From Pomphorhynchus laevis (Eukaryota; Acanthocephala; Palaeacanthocephala; Echinorhynchida; Pomphorhynchidae): a stretch of DNA of 64,000 nucleotides. The stretch covers positions 1 through 64,000 of the forward strand of contig WNNJ02003024.1 in NCBI GenBank assembly GCA_012934845.2, read 5' to 3'. The notes under the pieces are model-generated. The model saw only the letters and a program-made list of their open reading frames with translations, was not told the DNA's origin and did no database searches. Positions within the stretch are counted from its first letter, which is position 1, and each line of letters opens with the position of its first letter. Positions 36,687 through 46,244 of the stretch are shown here, one piece after another. A program made the position numbers and the translations under genes.

Positions 36687-37900
36687 TCAATCACAATCAT
36701 CACAAGGTATTTGATATACAATACCATTTTTATTGTAATGTGATTTGTGTTTAAATATATTTTTAATTTTTGGTATTTTTCTATTATAAACAACTATGTT
36801 ATTTCTGTCATTACCTGAACTTTTTGCAATTTTAACTATTTTACTGTTCCATCTATCATCAATATATAGTACAACCATATGCTTTGTCTCTAGTTGAGGT
36901 CCTACATGTCTAGTCGTAACACTGTTTCCTTTAAAAAAATATTTTTTTAATAGCCCATGTATGAAATTCACTACTTAACAAACTTATAAGGATTATATAA
37001 TCTCTTCCCTTTTCAGATAACTATTAGAACAAATCGCATTCGATCTTATAAAAGTGAAATTGTGGGAGTCTTCCACTTTATAGGAATGTTACTGCTCCAA
37101 TCTACAATATTGGACATCTTGTTAATCTTTTGTGAAACATCAATTTCTACTGTCTGTAGAATATCTAATTATTTTTACATTAAGGAACAATATCAGACTA
37201 TCTTTTTTTTGTTAAAGTCCATTTGTCTTCGCTCTCAAAAAGTGAAACTGTGGAAATCTTCCACTTTTTAGGAATATTACTTCTTTAATCTACAATATTG
37301 GGATACTTGTTAATTCTTTGTGAAACATCAGTTTCTACTGTCTATAGAATATCTAATTATTTTTACATCAAGGAACGATATCACACCATCCTTTTCTTTT
37401 GTTAAAGTCAATTGAATATTTTTATCTTCATCATTTAGTCTGTCCAATGTGCAATCTGGGTCTACTGGTATCCTCAAAAGAATGAATGCGTCATCAACAT
37501 CCCTAGGCAGGTATGTATTCCATCCATATCCTTTAAATGTGTTGATTCCCATGTTCTTATATACCAATCCGCAAGCACTGGAGCAAGATGATTACCCATT
37601 GATAAACCGTCAACTTGTTCCCATATTTCAATTTCAAAAAGAAAATTTATGTTTGTGGTAATAATCTAAGCACGGTCTCACAATCATCAAAATTCTGTAT
37701 CTAAGTTCTGTATCTAAAAGTAATTCGGATGATATTTGTATAGCATTCAATAAAGGGGCATTTGTGAGCAGAGAGTTAACATCTGTGAAATCATCATTTA
37801 CCAGAGACGTCAGTATCCTTTATTCATTTTGCGAACAGCATACCATCTCTTAAATAACTTTCTTGACGAAGTCCCTATAAAGGACGAAATGTTTAAATAA
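36687..37900 (-). mobile_element. Canonical Penelope-like element fragment
   Basis: Minus-strand remains of a Penelope-like element with the usual order, reverse transcriptase then GIY-YIG. Visible blocks: V-D-G-L-S-M-G-N-H-L-A-P-V-L-A-D-W (about 37625-37565; motif B), a region like I-Q-L-T-L-T-K-E-K-D-G-V-I-S-F-L-D-V (about 37415-37370; after motif C), and at 36971-36687 the linker with N-K-G... N-G-I-V-Y-Q-I-P-C-D-D-C-D, the entry to the GIY-YIG domain, where the copy breaks off. A 189-bp tandem duplication lies within it (about 37045-37420). It belongs to a different clade from the Naiad-type element 1.7 kb away. Confidence 0.7.
37045..37420. repeat. 189-bp tandem duplication
   Basis: Two copies, AGTGAAA... 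at 37052 and 37241, about 85-90% alike over 180 bp, inside the canonical Penelope-like fragment. It duplicates coding sequence just after the reverse transcriptase core. Confidence 0.8.
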
Positions 37901-37942
37901 ATTATAAGTGTCTTTGCCTGTTTTCTGCACTTCATTAAAGTA

Positions 37943-38026
37943 TATATATCACAATAGGTAGGTATATAAAATTAAACCAAGTGAAAGCTTGGTTTAATTT
38001 TATATACTTACCTATTTTGATATATT
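37943..38026. repeat. Long near-perfect hairpin
   Basis: Arms 37943-37981 and 37988-38026 are reverse complements with about three mismatches in 39 bp (the inner 20 bp, GTATATAAAATTAAACCAAG, perfect) around a 6-nt loop TGAAAG. Confidence 0.85.
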
Positions 38027-38214
38027 TATGAATCCGACAGAAACAAAGATCCCAAGCTGTGGTTAAAATAACCTATTGATACTTTCCATACATATTATGT
38101 TCTTCAAAAAAACGAGCTAAAGTCTCGTTTTTGTCTCGTTTTAATATTATTTTACAATCAAATATATTTTATAATATATTTTTTATATAAATATATATAT
38201 ATATATGTTTCGTA

Positions 38215-38590
38215 CGGGATCATGAAGATCGATTGAAATCGGGATTGGTGATTCTTTGATGGATGCTTATTATCTATTGAATAGTTGCTAGGTCACACAA
38301 AATGACTTTCGCATTGAAAACCAACTACAGAATCCTTCCTTCATGATATCCAATTCCATACACTTGTCTACTAACGGCACCACTGTCACAGCCGTTTTCG
38401 TTTCGCCCGCTTTTTGCCACATGTTGGTAGCCCCGGGCTCGTCAGAAGGTTAACTACCAACTCTTCTCCTTTTAAAATTTGACACATCCTAGATTCGAAC
38501 TGTCGCTCTCCGTACTTAGCTTGCGCTCTTGAATGCTAGGCTACAAATCCGGGATTGCCGGATTTCACACAGTATATGAAACCTTCCATC
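38215..38590 (-). mobile_element. tRNA-derived SINE (second family)
   Basis: On the minus strand an A-box-like TAGCCTAGCATT (38533-38544) and a B-box-like AGTTCGAATCT (38490-38500) stand 44 bp apart, as in tRNA-derived SINE heads. The body follows to the left and ends at a (TA)n tract at about 38190-38206. The body has CTGACGAGCCCG (38434-38445) and CGGGCGAAAC (38400-38409 in part) enclosing a 24-nt loop, the arrangement of hammerhead stem II. No second copy in the window. Target-site duplication not found. Confidence 0.6.
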
Positions 38591-39005
38591 CTGATCTCCA
38601 GAAACTGCATTGTCCGAGATGCATCTCTGGCATGCTTATTATTAAATAAGCTAACTGAGTCTACGTATTTTTTATTGCAAATTAAAAATTAAAGCAAAAT
38701 AAAAGTTAAATAGCTAAATAATAAAAAATTGATTAATAATAAATAATTGCTATAAGATTTTATATAATTTATATCAAGATGAATTATAAACTGAAATTAA
38801 AAATAAAAATCAATTTTTATGAATTGACTAATAGATAAAAAACTATGTATCAGAATAAGGATTTGAGGTCATCAGGAGGAACTGCTATGTTATCAGGTTT
38901 CGGCCCCTAACTCCTCTACCCAACAAATCAGCGGGGCCAAATACATGCTAATGATGTATTTCCTCTGATTAAACTATCTAGTATCTTATTCTAATACAAA
39001 GTATA

Positions 39006-39653
39006 TTATTTATTATCCATCCATAAAAATTTGCCACTTAAGAGTTTTAATTTATTCTTTATATTATTGTGTTGATTTATATATTTTACTATTTTCTGCT
39101 TGATGTTATTTTTATAGTAACCTAGTTTAAAATATGTATCTATAAAATTATTTAAATGATTTTGAAGAAAGCCAATATCATTACATATTGTTGCAATTCT
39201 TAAAATTTCATTATTTAATGTATTATATTTTATATTATATGGTATGCATGAATGCTCATGCAAAAAATGTTTCTTGTAAATTTTAATTGATCTTAATTTA
39301 ATGTTCATATCAAGATATATACTTTCTTCATCATTAATATTGGTTTTATAAAGAATGAGGCTACCTGGATAAATTTGTTTGCTTATTGAATAAAAATTGT
39401 TAGAATTAAATACACATATATCATCAATGTATCGAAACATATATTTCATATATTTATATAGTTTAGATTTATTTTTTAAACGGTTATGAACCAATTCATA
39501 TTTTATAAAGCTTAAAAACAAGTCAGCTATAATTGGGCTACTATTACCTCCCATTGGAACACCTTTTACTTGTCTAAATATAGATGTCCCTACTTTTAAA
39601 TAATTTTGATTTATCAAAATATTTAAGGATTCTATTAATTCAATTTTATCCAT
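39006..39653 (-). pseudogene. Naiad-type reverse transcriptase, C-terminal part
   Basis: 215 open codons ending in L-W-M-D-N-K and a TAA. Contains motif B (Q-V-K-G-V-P-M-G-G-N-S-S-P-I-I-A-D-L), motif C (F-R-Y-I-D-D-I-C-V-F) and motif D/E region (S-I-Y-L-D-M-N-I-K-L). The C-terminal 85 residues recur with few changes at 12157-12414 and 49979-50236. The catalytic aspartates of Y-I-D-D are intact. No endonuclease follows it, confirming the permuted order. Confidence 0.85.
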
Positions 39654-39705
39654 ATATTTATATTTATTTGATGATTTAATTTTTGTTAGAATTATTTTAA
39701 CACAA

Positions 39706-40305
39706 TTATGTATATCTTTTTCCGAATATATGATTAATTAATTTTACTAACGCTTCTTTAATATCTACTAAATCTAGATTTGTATAAAGCGTACTAAAAT
39801 CGTATGTATTTATATTTTGAAAATTTATTCCTTTTGTCTGTTTTAAAAATTCTTTTGTAGAATTAATACTGAAATAGTGTTTTATACCAGTATTAATTTC
39901 GATTAGCTTGCAATATTTTTTAAAGTGTGCTTTAATTAGTTTGTGTATTTTATTCATATAGACAGAAAGTTGTTTTAATGTACATTTAAACGCACTACAT
40001 ATAAACCTAGGTTTTATTGGATTTTTATGTAATTTTGGATTCCAATATAATATAGGAATAGTTTTATTATCTGATTCAACCTTTATACCCTTTTTATCCA
40101 TTATAAAACAATGACTTTTAATAAATGTTTCTAAACTTAACTCTCTACGTTCATATGTTGGATTTACATTTAAATCATTATAATTAACCTCTTTCATTAG
40201 TATATCATAATAAAGCTTTTTACATATGAAGACAAAGTTATTACTGGCTTTATCAATAGTTGTTATTATATAGTTATGCTTTAATTTAGTAAGTTCTGTA
40301 TACAT
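39706..40305 (-). pseudogene. Naiad-type reverse transcriptase, N-terminal part
   Basis: 199 open codons. Blocks: I-D-K-A-S-N-N-F-V-F near residue 18, W-N-P-K-L-H-K-N-P-I-K-P-R-F-I at about 88-102 (fingers, the P-K-x-H-K...P-x-R pattern of Penelope-like and telomerase-like enzymes) and Y-D-F-S-T-L-Y-T-N-L at about 167-176 (motif A). About 40 residues between the last two may be the insertion-in-fingers region reported for Naiads. The frame stops about 50 bp before the C-terminal part. Confidence 0.8.
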
Positions 40306-40476
40306 ATCTTTATCAATATTAATTTTATTAATTACTTAATTTAAATTCATTTTATTAATTTTGTTTTATTACTTTATTAATTTTATCAATTAATTAATCA
40401 ATTAATTAATTTACTAATTAATTAATTAATTAATTTATTAATTAATTTATCAATTTATTAATTTTATTTTTGTTAT

Positions 40477-41703
40477 TTAATTATCAAATAGATAATCTTT
40501 CCAAATTTTTATCTTAGATATATTCGAGCTTTCACTATTAATCAGCTTACCAAAGTAAGCATTTAAGTTATTATATAACGAATTGTAAATTTTATTTTTG
40601 TCGTTGTTATTATTTAATCTATATTTATACCCTTTTGATAGCAGCTTTCTTAATTCACAATTTTCAATTAATTCTAGATTATGGGTACATATATGTTCAT
40701 TTATTTTATCAAAACTAAGACTTTTACAATTGCATTCTGTTTCCATTATGTTTCTAATATTATCGTTACATATTGATTTTAATTCTTTATTATAATTACA
40801 AATTTTTCGTCCTAATGGTGGTAGGAGTTTATACCTTATTTTAGGAATATATTTACTTAAATCTGACCCTATTATTTCTTTACTTTTAGAATTATTTAAA
40901 AGTCCGGCTATATTTATGTTATCTATACATTTATTAATGAAGTTTATGGTTAATGTATATTTTCTATTGTTATTATTAACATTTATTGTACGATTATAGT
41001 ATTTTGTATTACAATAACTGTCTATAATACAACTCAACCTATCATAGTCGTTAATTAATTTTTGATTTATTGAACATATGATATCTTTAGAAAAACTTCT
41101 TATATTTACATAAAGATCTTTTAGCTTATTATCACTTAAAAGTTGTTTTAATATTTCTAATTGTTCATTTATATACATATCTTTTTTAATATTTTTAACT
41201 CTATTTTTCCTATTCCTTTTATCACCATGACTTCTTGGTTTGCGTTTAACTGGATTATTATAATATAGTTGTTTATTATGTATTATACTACTTCTGCCAA
41301 TTCCTTGTACCACGTCATTCAATCCTAATGGGTACATGGAATTAAGCGTTTTAATCCAAAAATCTTCTTTTTCTAACAGTTTTTGATTTAATATTGAAAT
41401 GTTTTCTTCGATAATATGTTCTAAAATAAATAATTTACAGTTTTTAATATCATGTCCTATTAATCTCATATGTTTATGAAATATAGTTTGACTATTATGC
41501 TGTATATTATATATGTGTTGCCTAAACCTAGTTTTTAACATTTGATATGTTTTTCCTATATATTGCAATCCACATGTGCATTGTATTAGATACACTACAC
41601 CTGCGGTATTGCAGTTACAATTATTATTAATATTTAATGAAAAACATTTGTTTGTCGTATTACTTACAATACAATTATTATTATTTATAGCATCACAAAC
41701 CAT
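40477..41703 (-). CDS. GIY-YIG endonuclease and CxC linker of Naiad-type element
   Basis: 408 codons. GIY-YIG domain: G-V-V-Y at residues 35-38 and Y-I-G-K at 48-51, with R59/R61 as candidate catalytic arginine and E113 in L-L-E-K-E-D-F-W-I-K as candidate metal ligand. Two cysteines (42, 44) sit between the GIY and YIG parts and histidines follow at 63-84, fitting the CCHH motif of Penelope-like endonucleases. A basic region (155-175) follows and a CxC motif, E-C-N-C-K, at 324-326 near the C-terminus, which in Naiads joins endonuclease to reverse transcriptase. The domain should nick the target for primed reverse transcription. The frame ends 170 bp before the reverse transcriptase frame; in intact relatives both form one ORF. 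ATG at 41703 chosen as first in frame; a short N-rich leader precedes the domain. Confidence 0.85.
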   Translation of the reverse strand: MVCDAINNNNCIVSNTTNKCFSLNINNNCNCNTAGVVYLIQCTCGLQYIGKTYQMLKTRFRQHIYNIQHNSQTIFHKHMRLIGHDIKNCKLFILEHIIEENISILNQKLLEKEDFWIKTLNSMYPLGLNDVVQGIGRSSIIHNKQLYYNNPVKRKPRSHGDKRNRKNRVKNIKKDMYINEQLEILKQLLSDNKLKDLYVNIRSFSKDIICSINQKLINDYDRLSCIIDSYCNTKYYNRTINVNNNNRKYTLTINFINKCIDNINIAGLLNNSKSKEIIGSDLSKYIPKIRYKLLPPLGRKICNYNKELKSICNDNIRNIMETECNCKSLSFDKINEHICTHNLELIENCELRKLLSKGYKYRLNNNNDKNKIYNSLYNNLNAYFGKLINSESSNISKIKIWKDYLFDN

Positions 41704-41916
41704 ACAATTTTTCTGTTACATTTAAAAGATCTAAAATTGAAATCATTAGTACTTACGTATTTTTCCAATCTGGTTGAGAACATGTAACTTTTTAGTCATA
41801 ATTTTTAACGTTGCTTTTTCAGTGTATCCACCTAAACTGTTTTAGTTTAGTTGGCTCAGACTAAACTTACAACGGGCCATCCAGAGTAATAAACAATTAT
41901 CCAAAGTAATAAACAA

Positions 41917-42037
41917 TTAACAAAAGTAATAAACAATAATACCGATTTTATTTGACGTTTCGGGATTTGCTCTCTTCTTCAATTGCGCGTTTAAGCTGTC
42001 AAATAAAATCTATATTATTGTTTATTACTTTTGTTAA
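41917..42037. repeat. 40-bp inverted repeat
   Basis: TTAACAAAAGTAATAAACAA... (41917-41956) and its near-perfect reverse complement (41998-42037) around a 41-bp centre with GACGTTTCGGGATTTGCTC. A third and fourth AGTAATAAACAAT copy lie just left, at 41885 and 41905. It stands 150 bp outside the 5' edge of the Naiad-type copy. Confidence 0.8.
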
Positions 42038-42039
42038 GC

Positions 42040-43990
42040 ATTTCTTAAATTAAAATTATATGGCTGCATTCCATACAAGGAATCCCAAAGGATGGTTAAA
42101 TAATGAATTTGATATATAGTTGTAATCAAGACATATATATTTTAAACTAAATCGGTACATATTTACGTAAATTACTAGATTACTGGATTAATTTTAACTT
42201 CATATTAAATAAAATAATGAAAATATAAGTAGGATGCTACAAGCTGAATGTTATATCATAATTCGCGATATTATAACATTATCTTATGTGAATAATATGT
42301 GAAAATAGTATGTGAATAATATATAGAAAATATATCATCGATTTCAGTATAAATTTAGAAGCCTACACAGAAAACGTTTTTGTGATGTAGTGTAAATTTA
42401 GTTAATCATTATCTTGATACTCCCGTTTATAGCAATTCAAAGATTATCATTATTGCGAAAAAAGTCAAATATGTAGCTGCAGTATTTATGTTTAACAAAA
42501 TATCAGTCGATGAAATTTATTCGAAGCAATTGACCGATTCGTAATAATTATAACATTACAAATTTTAACGATAAACTTTAACTAAATTACACAGAGAGAT
42601 GGCGAATAAATATCTGTTGTCAAGGTGTAAAAATTGTTAAGCCATATTATATCAACAGGTAAATAAAAACATCTCAGCAGAAGGCAACAGTGTAAAACTT
42701 TAACTGAATATAATAAGTCGAGATGCTACGCGTCATAAGTATTTAGATTTTACAAAACTGTAGCATTGCCTTTTTACTATATGCAACAGATAGTTTACAT
42801 ACGAAATGTGAATTTAAATTGCGTAATGAAGAGTGAAACCGTTCATTATCAGATGCCCTACGTCTTTCAACGACTAGACCTTGTGGCCTTGACGTGTGCA
42901 TACTGAGATGTCAAATGAGAGTGCATGCTAGAAGTTTGAACCCCGTACATAGAGTTTGCAGTGCGTTCTTCTATCATTTGGCCACGCGGGGCTAAATTAA
43001 GCAATAGAAATTGCATGCAAGAAAATATCGCGTGATCAGTGACTTAACTCTGTGTAATGTCATCACAAATTCTGCGAAATTTATATTTGAGATCGCTGAA
43101 ATTTTCCGTAACTCCTTTTTCAAAATACCATGTACATTACAAAATATGGATTATATTTATTTATCTTAGATAAATAATTACAGGATAAAAATTAGTCTGA
43201 ATAAAATTAAAAAATATTTTTATTTTCTATCAAAAAATTTGTTGACGTCTTATCGTCTACAATATAAATACTAAAGGGTCAATTTTATTAAAGTAAAAAT
43301 ATACATGTTTTCTCTATTTTTAAATTTGTAATTTACTTGGATAATAAGTAAGGGTTTTATCGAAATTCTATTTTTTGATAATAAAAGTATTTTAAATTTT
43401 AATTTATTCGAAAAATCAATATCATAAGGTATATTTATTTTTATATTTGTGAAATCTGAGGTTTTGATTAATATTTTATAAAATATTTCTGAAATAATTA
43501 GTTTTAATTAATTATTAATAATTAATAACTATTAATTATTAATTATTAATTTCTAGAAAATATAAATAAAAGAACTTAATTGATATATTGAGGAAACTCA
43601 ATATAAATGAGAAAAATAAATCATCAAATCCGTAATAATTTGATAAAAATGATAGTTCTTGTAAAACAGAAATCATAGGTGTATTTAAAGTCAGCAATGA
43701 TTTTAATCATGTCTTGATGCATAACACCAGATATGCATCAAGACATGATTATCACTAATTCTCTTTAAATAAATTAAAAAAATTTCTATCCACCTATATT
43801 TATCTATAATACTCCTTTAATCCCATTTTACCCGATTTACCTCATTTGCTACTTTAACTCCCTTTTATAATTTTACCATCCTATACCTCCACATCTTGCC
43901 TCCTTAAGGTACACTCTAAAAATTATAAATAATTTAAAAACAACGACTTTTGTTTAGAAAGTGTAAATCAAATAAAAACTGAGAGTAATG
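42040..43990. other. No gene recognised
   Basis: AT-rich DNA. 42880-43000 is GC-richer and contains AAGTTTGAACCCCG, loosely like a pol III B box, but no good A box; a SINE scrap is possible. A perfect 18-bp hairpin lies at 43705-43750. Confidence 0.4.
43705..43750. repeat. Perfect 18-bp hairpin
   Basis: AATCATGTCTTGATGCAT (43705-43722) and its exact reverse complement (43733-43750) with a 10-nt loop. Confidence 0.85.
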
Positions 43991-44575
43991 CGGATTCTAT
44001 GATCCAGCTCCAATAATTCTTTACCAAATTGTAATTTTCTGAAGATGCTAACAGAAGTTGGCGAAATTTCAAATAAAATTTTCTTTCTTTGATTCAGCCT
44101 CAATAATTCTTTATCAAATTGTAATTTTCTGAAGATGCTAACCGAAGGTAGCGAAATATTAAATAAAATTTTCCTTCTTTCTTTGATCCAGCTCCAATAA
44201 TTCTTTATCAAATTGTAATTTTCTGAAGATGCTAACCGAAGGTAGCGAAATATTAAATAAAATTTTCCTTCTTTATTTGATCCTGCTCCATTAATTCTTT
44301 ATCAAATTGTAATTTTCTGAAGATGCTAACAGAAGTTAGCGAAATATCAAATAAAATTTTCCTTCTTTCTTTGATCCAGCTCTAATAATTCTTTATCAAA
44401 TTATAATTTTCTAAAGATGCTAACAGAAGTTAGCGAAATATCAAATAAAATTTTCCTTCTTTCTTTGATCCAGCACCAATAAATATTTATCAAATTGTGA
44501 TTTTCTGAAGATGCTAACAGAAGTTAGTGAAATATCAAATAAAATTTTCCTCTTTTCTTTGATACGGCTCTAATA
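43990..44575. repeat. 93-bp minisatellite array 2
   Basis: Six units; GAAGATGCTA starts at 44041, 44131, 44224, 44319, 44413 (variant AAAGATGC) and 44507, so periods are 90-95 bp. Units carry the stem GCTAAC/GTTAGC. Two variants (AACAGAAGTTAGC and AACCGAAGGTAGC) alternate irregularly. The right edge joins LINE family B at about 44575. Confidence 0.9.
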
Positions 44576-46150
44576 ATCACAATTCTCGCAGGCAACCCGA
44601 GGGACCTGAGAGAAGAGATCACAAAGGAAATGGAGATGCGGTCAAATGCAGCAAAGTCAAGGAAAACAGCCACAACTAGACGATGGCTATTATCCCGACA
44701 AAACTGCTCCACCTCACCAACTGCTGAATGGACAGAGCGACCTTTGACGAACCCATGAAAACCTGGAGGGATCAAATTACGCCTACTTAAATAGTCGCGG
44801 ATTTTACGCGCAAGCGCTTTTTCGTAAATCGACACGAGGGCATTTTGAATCGAAATGGATCGCAGATCTTTAGGGCATGAGCAGGATTTTTTCTTAGGAA
44901 TAAAAACACGCTTACTATATTGATGCCTGCTACATCGGATGGGGAGGCTAAAAGCATTGTGACGGCCACCTCTCTTCTCTGATCAGCTGTCAAAAGCTGA
45001 CAGACCAGAGAAGAAAGTGGAACGACGGATTTGGAGATGCCCGGGAGTGGACCCTAGGAGTTAAGGATATCCGTAAAAGATAGATCCCTACTCCTGAAGT
45101 TACACCAAGGCGGGATTGGTTGAGGTAATAGAGCGGCTCCATAGTTGTGTAGGGCTAATGACTCCTCCAAACTTTTATCAAGGCCAACATTCTCTATCCA
45201 ACCCAATGCTCTATCCTTCCAGCAAACAAACTTCTCCTTCTTGAAAATCTTCTAAAAGGAAGACTGAGAAGGATTAATGCGAGCAATACTCGTCCTATTC
45301 CTACTCAGCTGGAACCTATATCTAGTGCTCCAGTATTCATTCGAGAGAGCCTATCTGGCGGAAACATAGAGATTAGGGAGGTTAAGCAATTTCGCTAGGA
45401 CCTTGAGTTTCGTCGGAGTAGGATTGTATATACGAACTTTATAGGTAGTTGATAAAATTGCGGTAGCTTGCGAAAAGAGGTAGGTATTAAATTCGGTCAA
45501 ACTCTCATTTCTTATTCTGGGAAAGAGTTAGATAGCCGCTTGAAAGAGGGCCACTCTGATCGGATCAAAGTGAAACCTCCTTCGAAGCAACATATCTTCC
45601 TCAATCCTCCAACGAATTAGGTCATGAGAGGTGGACGATTGCTGGCGCGACTGTTCAGTGCAGAAGGGTTTTAACAACCACCTCGAGTGAAGCAGTAAAA
45701 TGTCGAGGATAGAATTTGTTGATGTGCAATGAAAGGTAGGTGACGGGGATTTGTGAATAAGATAACCGTTCCTAGCTCTGCGAAGTGCTGCATTGATCCA
45801 ACGACCAGTTCTGTCGTTGAAATCCCCAAGTATCATGTCATAACCGCTGTCAATAATAATATCCAGGAGGTCACGGTTCTTGTGAATTTCCCCTGGACGG
45901 ATGTATACATTGGCTAGACTTATGCGTTTACCGTTCTTATTGAGTGAAACTAGTAAACAAGAAAGGGCTGGACATGAGTAGTTTAATAGGAGGGAGGACC
46001 TTAAGGAGCACTTAACTAAGGTCAAGAGTCCTTGAGATGAAGAGGAGTGAGGTGGGGTTATGTACGGAGTATAGTGGGAACACATATTCTTTGGGATAAA
46101 TCGAGTAATGTCCTGGGGGAGACGGATAGACCGCGTCTCCTGAAGACCGC
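44575..46150 (-). mobile_element. LINE family B, copy 1 (endonuclease and partial RT)
   Basis: Minus-strand non-LTR element truncated at both ends. The endonuclease (about 46150-45560) has S-L-A-N-V-Y-I-R-P-G-E and D-M-I-L-G-D-F-N-D-R-T-G-R-W, the catalytic core of APE-type enzymes, and later S-T-S-H-D-L-I in place of S-D-H. Linker sequence (45530-45000) is followed by reverse transcriptase fingers (E-K-A-L-A-R-K-I-R-D-Y-L, P-P-G-F-H-G-F-V-K-G-R-S) and motif A region V-A-V-F-L-D-F-A-A-A-F-like, ending at about 44575, where the 93-bp array begins. Frame is broken several times. The 5' edge touches family C at about 46150. Copy 2 is at 52900-61045. Confidence 0.75.
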
Positions 46151-46244
46151 GTTTCCATTCAGCACATGCCATGCTAGTGCATGACATGTGCTGAATCGTT
46201 GACAACATAAACAGAAAGCTGGTGCATTGGGAGGGTGCCAACAA
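45528..46244 (-). pseudogene. Family B endonuclease, open part
   Basis: 238 open codons, of which roughly the last 200 belong to the APE-type endonuclease; the first 30 or so overlap the end of family C in another frame. Catalytic blocks: N-V-Y-I-R-P-G (about residue 117) and G-D-F-N-D-R (about 145). The final histidine block is altered, so activity is doubtful. Confidence 0.65.

Larger units (their letters stand above)
38641..41765 (-). mobile_element. Naiad-type Penelope-like element, best copy
   Basis: Element on the minus strand with permuted domain order: an N-terminal GIY-YIG endonuclease and CxC linker (41703-40477), then the reverse transcriptase (40305-39006), then a 360-bp 3' UTR ending at TAAATAAGCTAACTGAGTC (38643). 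The 5' edge near 41765 is fixed by comparison with the copy at 49790-51775, where homology also stops after CTTACGTATTTTTCCAA. Endonuclease-first Penelope-like elements are known as Naiad (animals) and Chlamys. Coding sequence is split by an AT-repeat stretch at 40310-40475 and by a frame break near 39680, so this copy is probably inactive though well preserved. Confidence 0.85.

Noticed and set aside
37862-37891. CTTGACGAAGTCC...GGACGAAATG as a hammerhead
   Set aside because: The first core base is wrong, a base intrudes before the stem, and the orientation is opposite to the Penelope-like fragment.
38840-38990. CCGAAAC and CTGATGACC in the Naiad 3' UTR as a hammerhead
   Set aside because: The flanking bases do not pair next to the boxes, and copy 2 at 49.8 kb has CTGATAACC. 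Naiads are reported to lack canonical hammerheads.
42880-43000. Third tRNA-derived SINE
   Set aside because: Only a weak B-box-like string; no credible A box at the right distance and no tail.
43990-44575. CTGAAGA...GAAA in each 93-bp unit as hammerhead ribozyme
   Set aside because: The core boxes look right, but an extra base separates CTGAAGA from the stem, two further bases separate GAAA from a possible stem III, and no stem I can be formed.
43990-44575. CRISPR-like array
   Set aside because: Regular period, but whole units are repeated with no unique spacers, and the context is eukaryotic.
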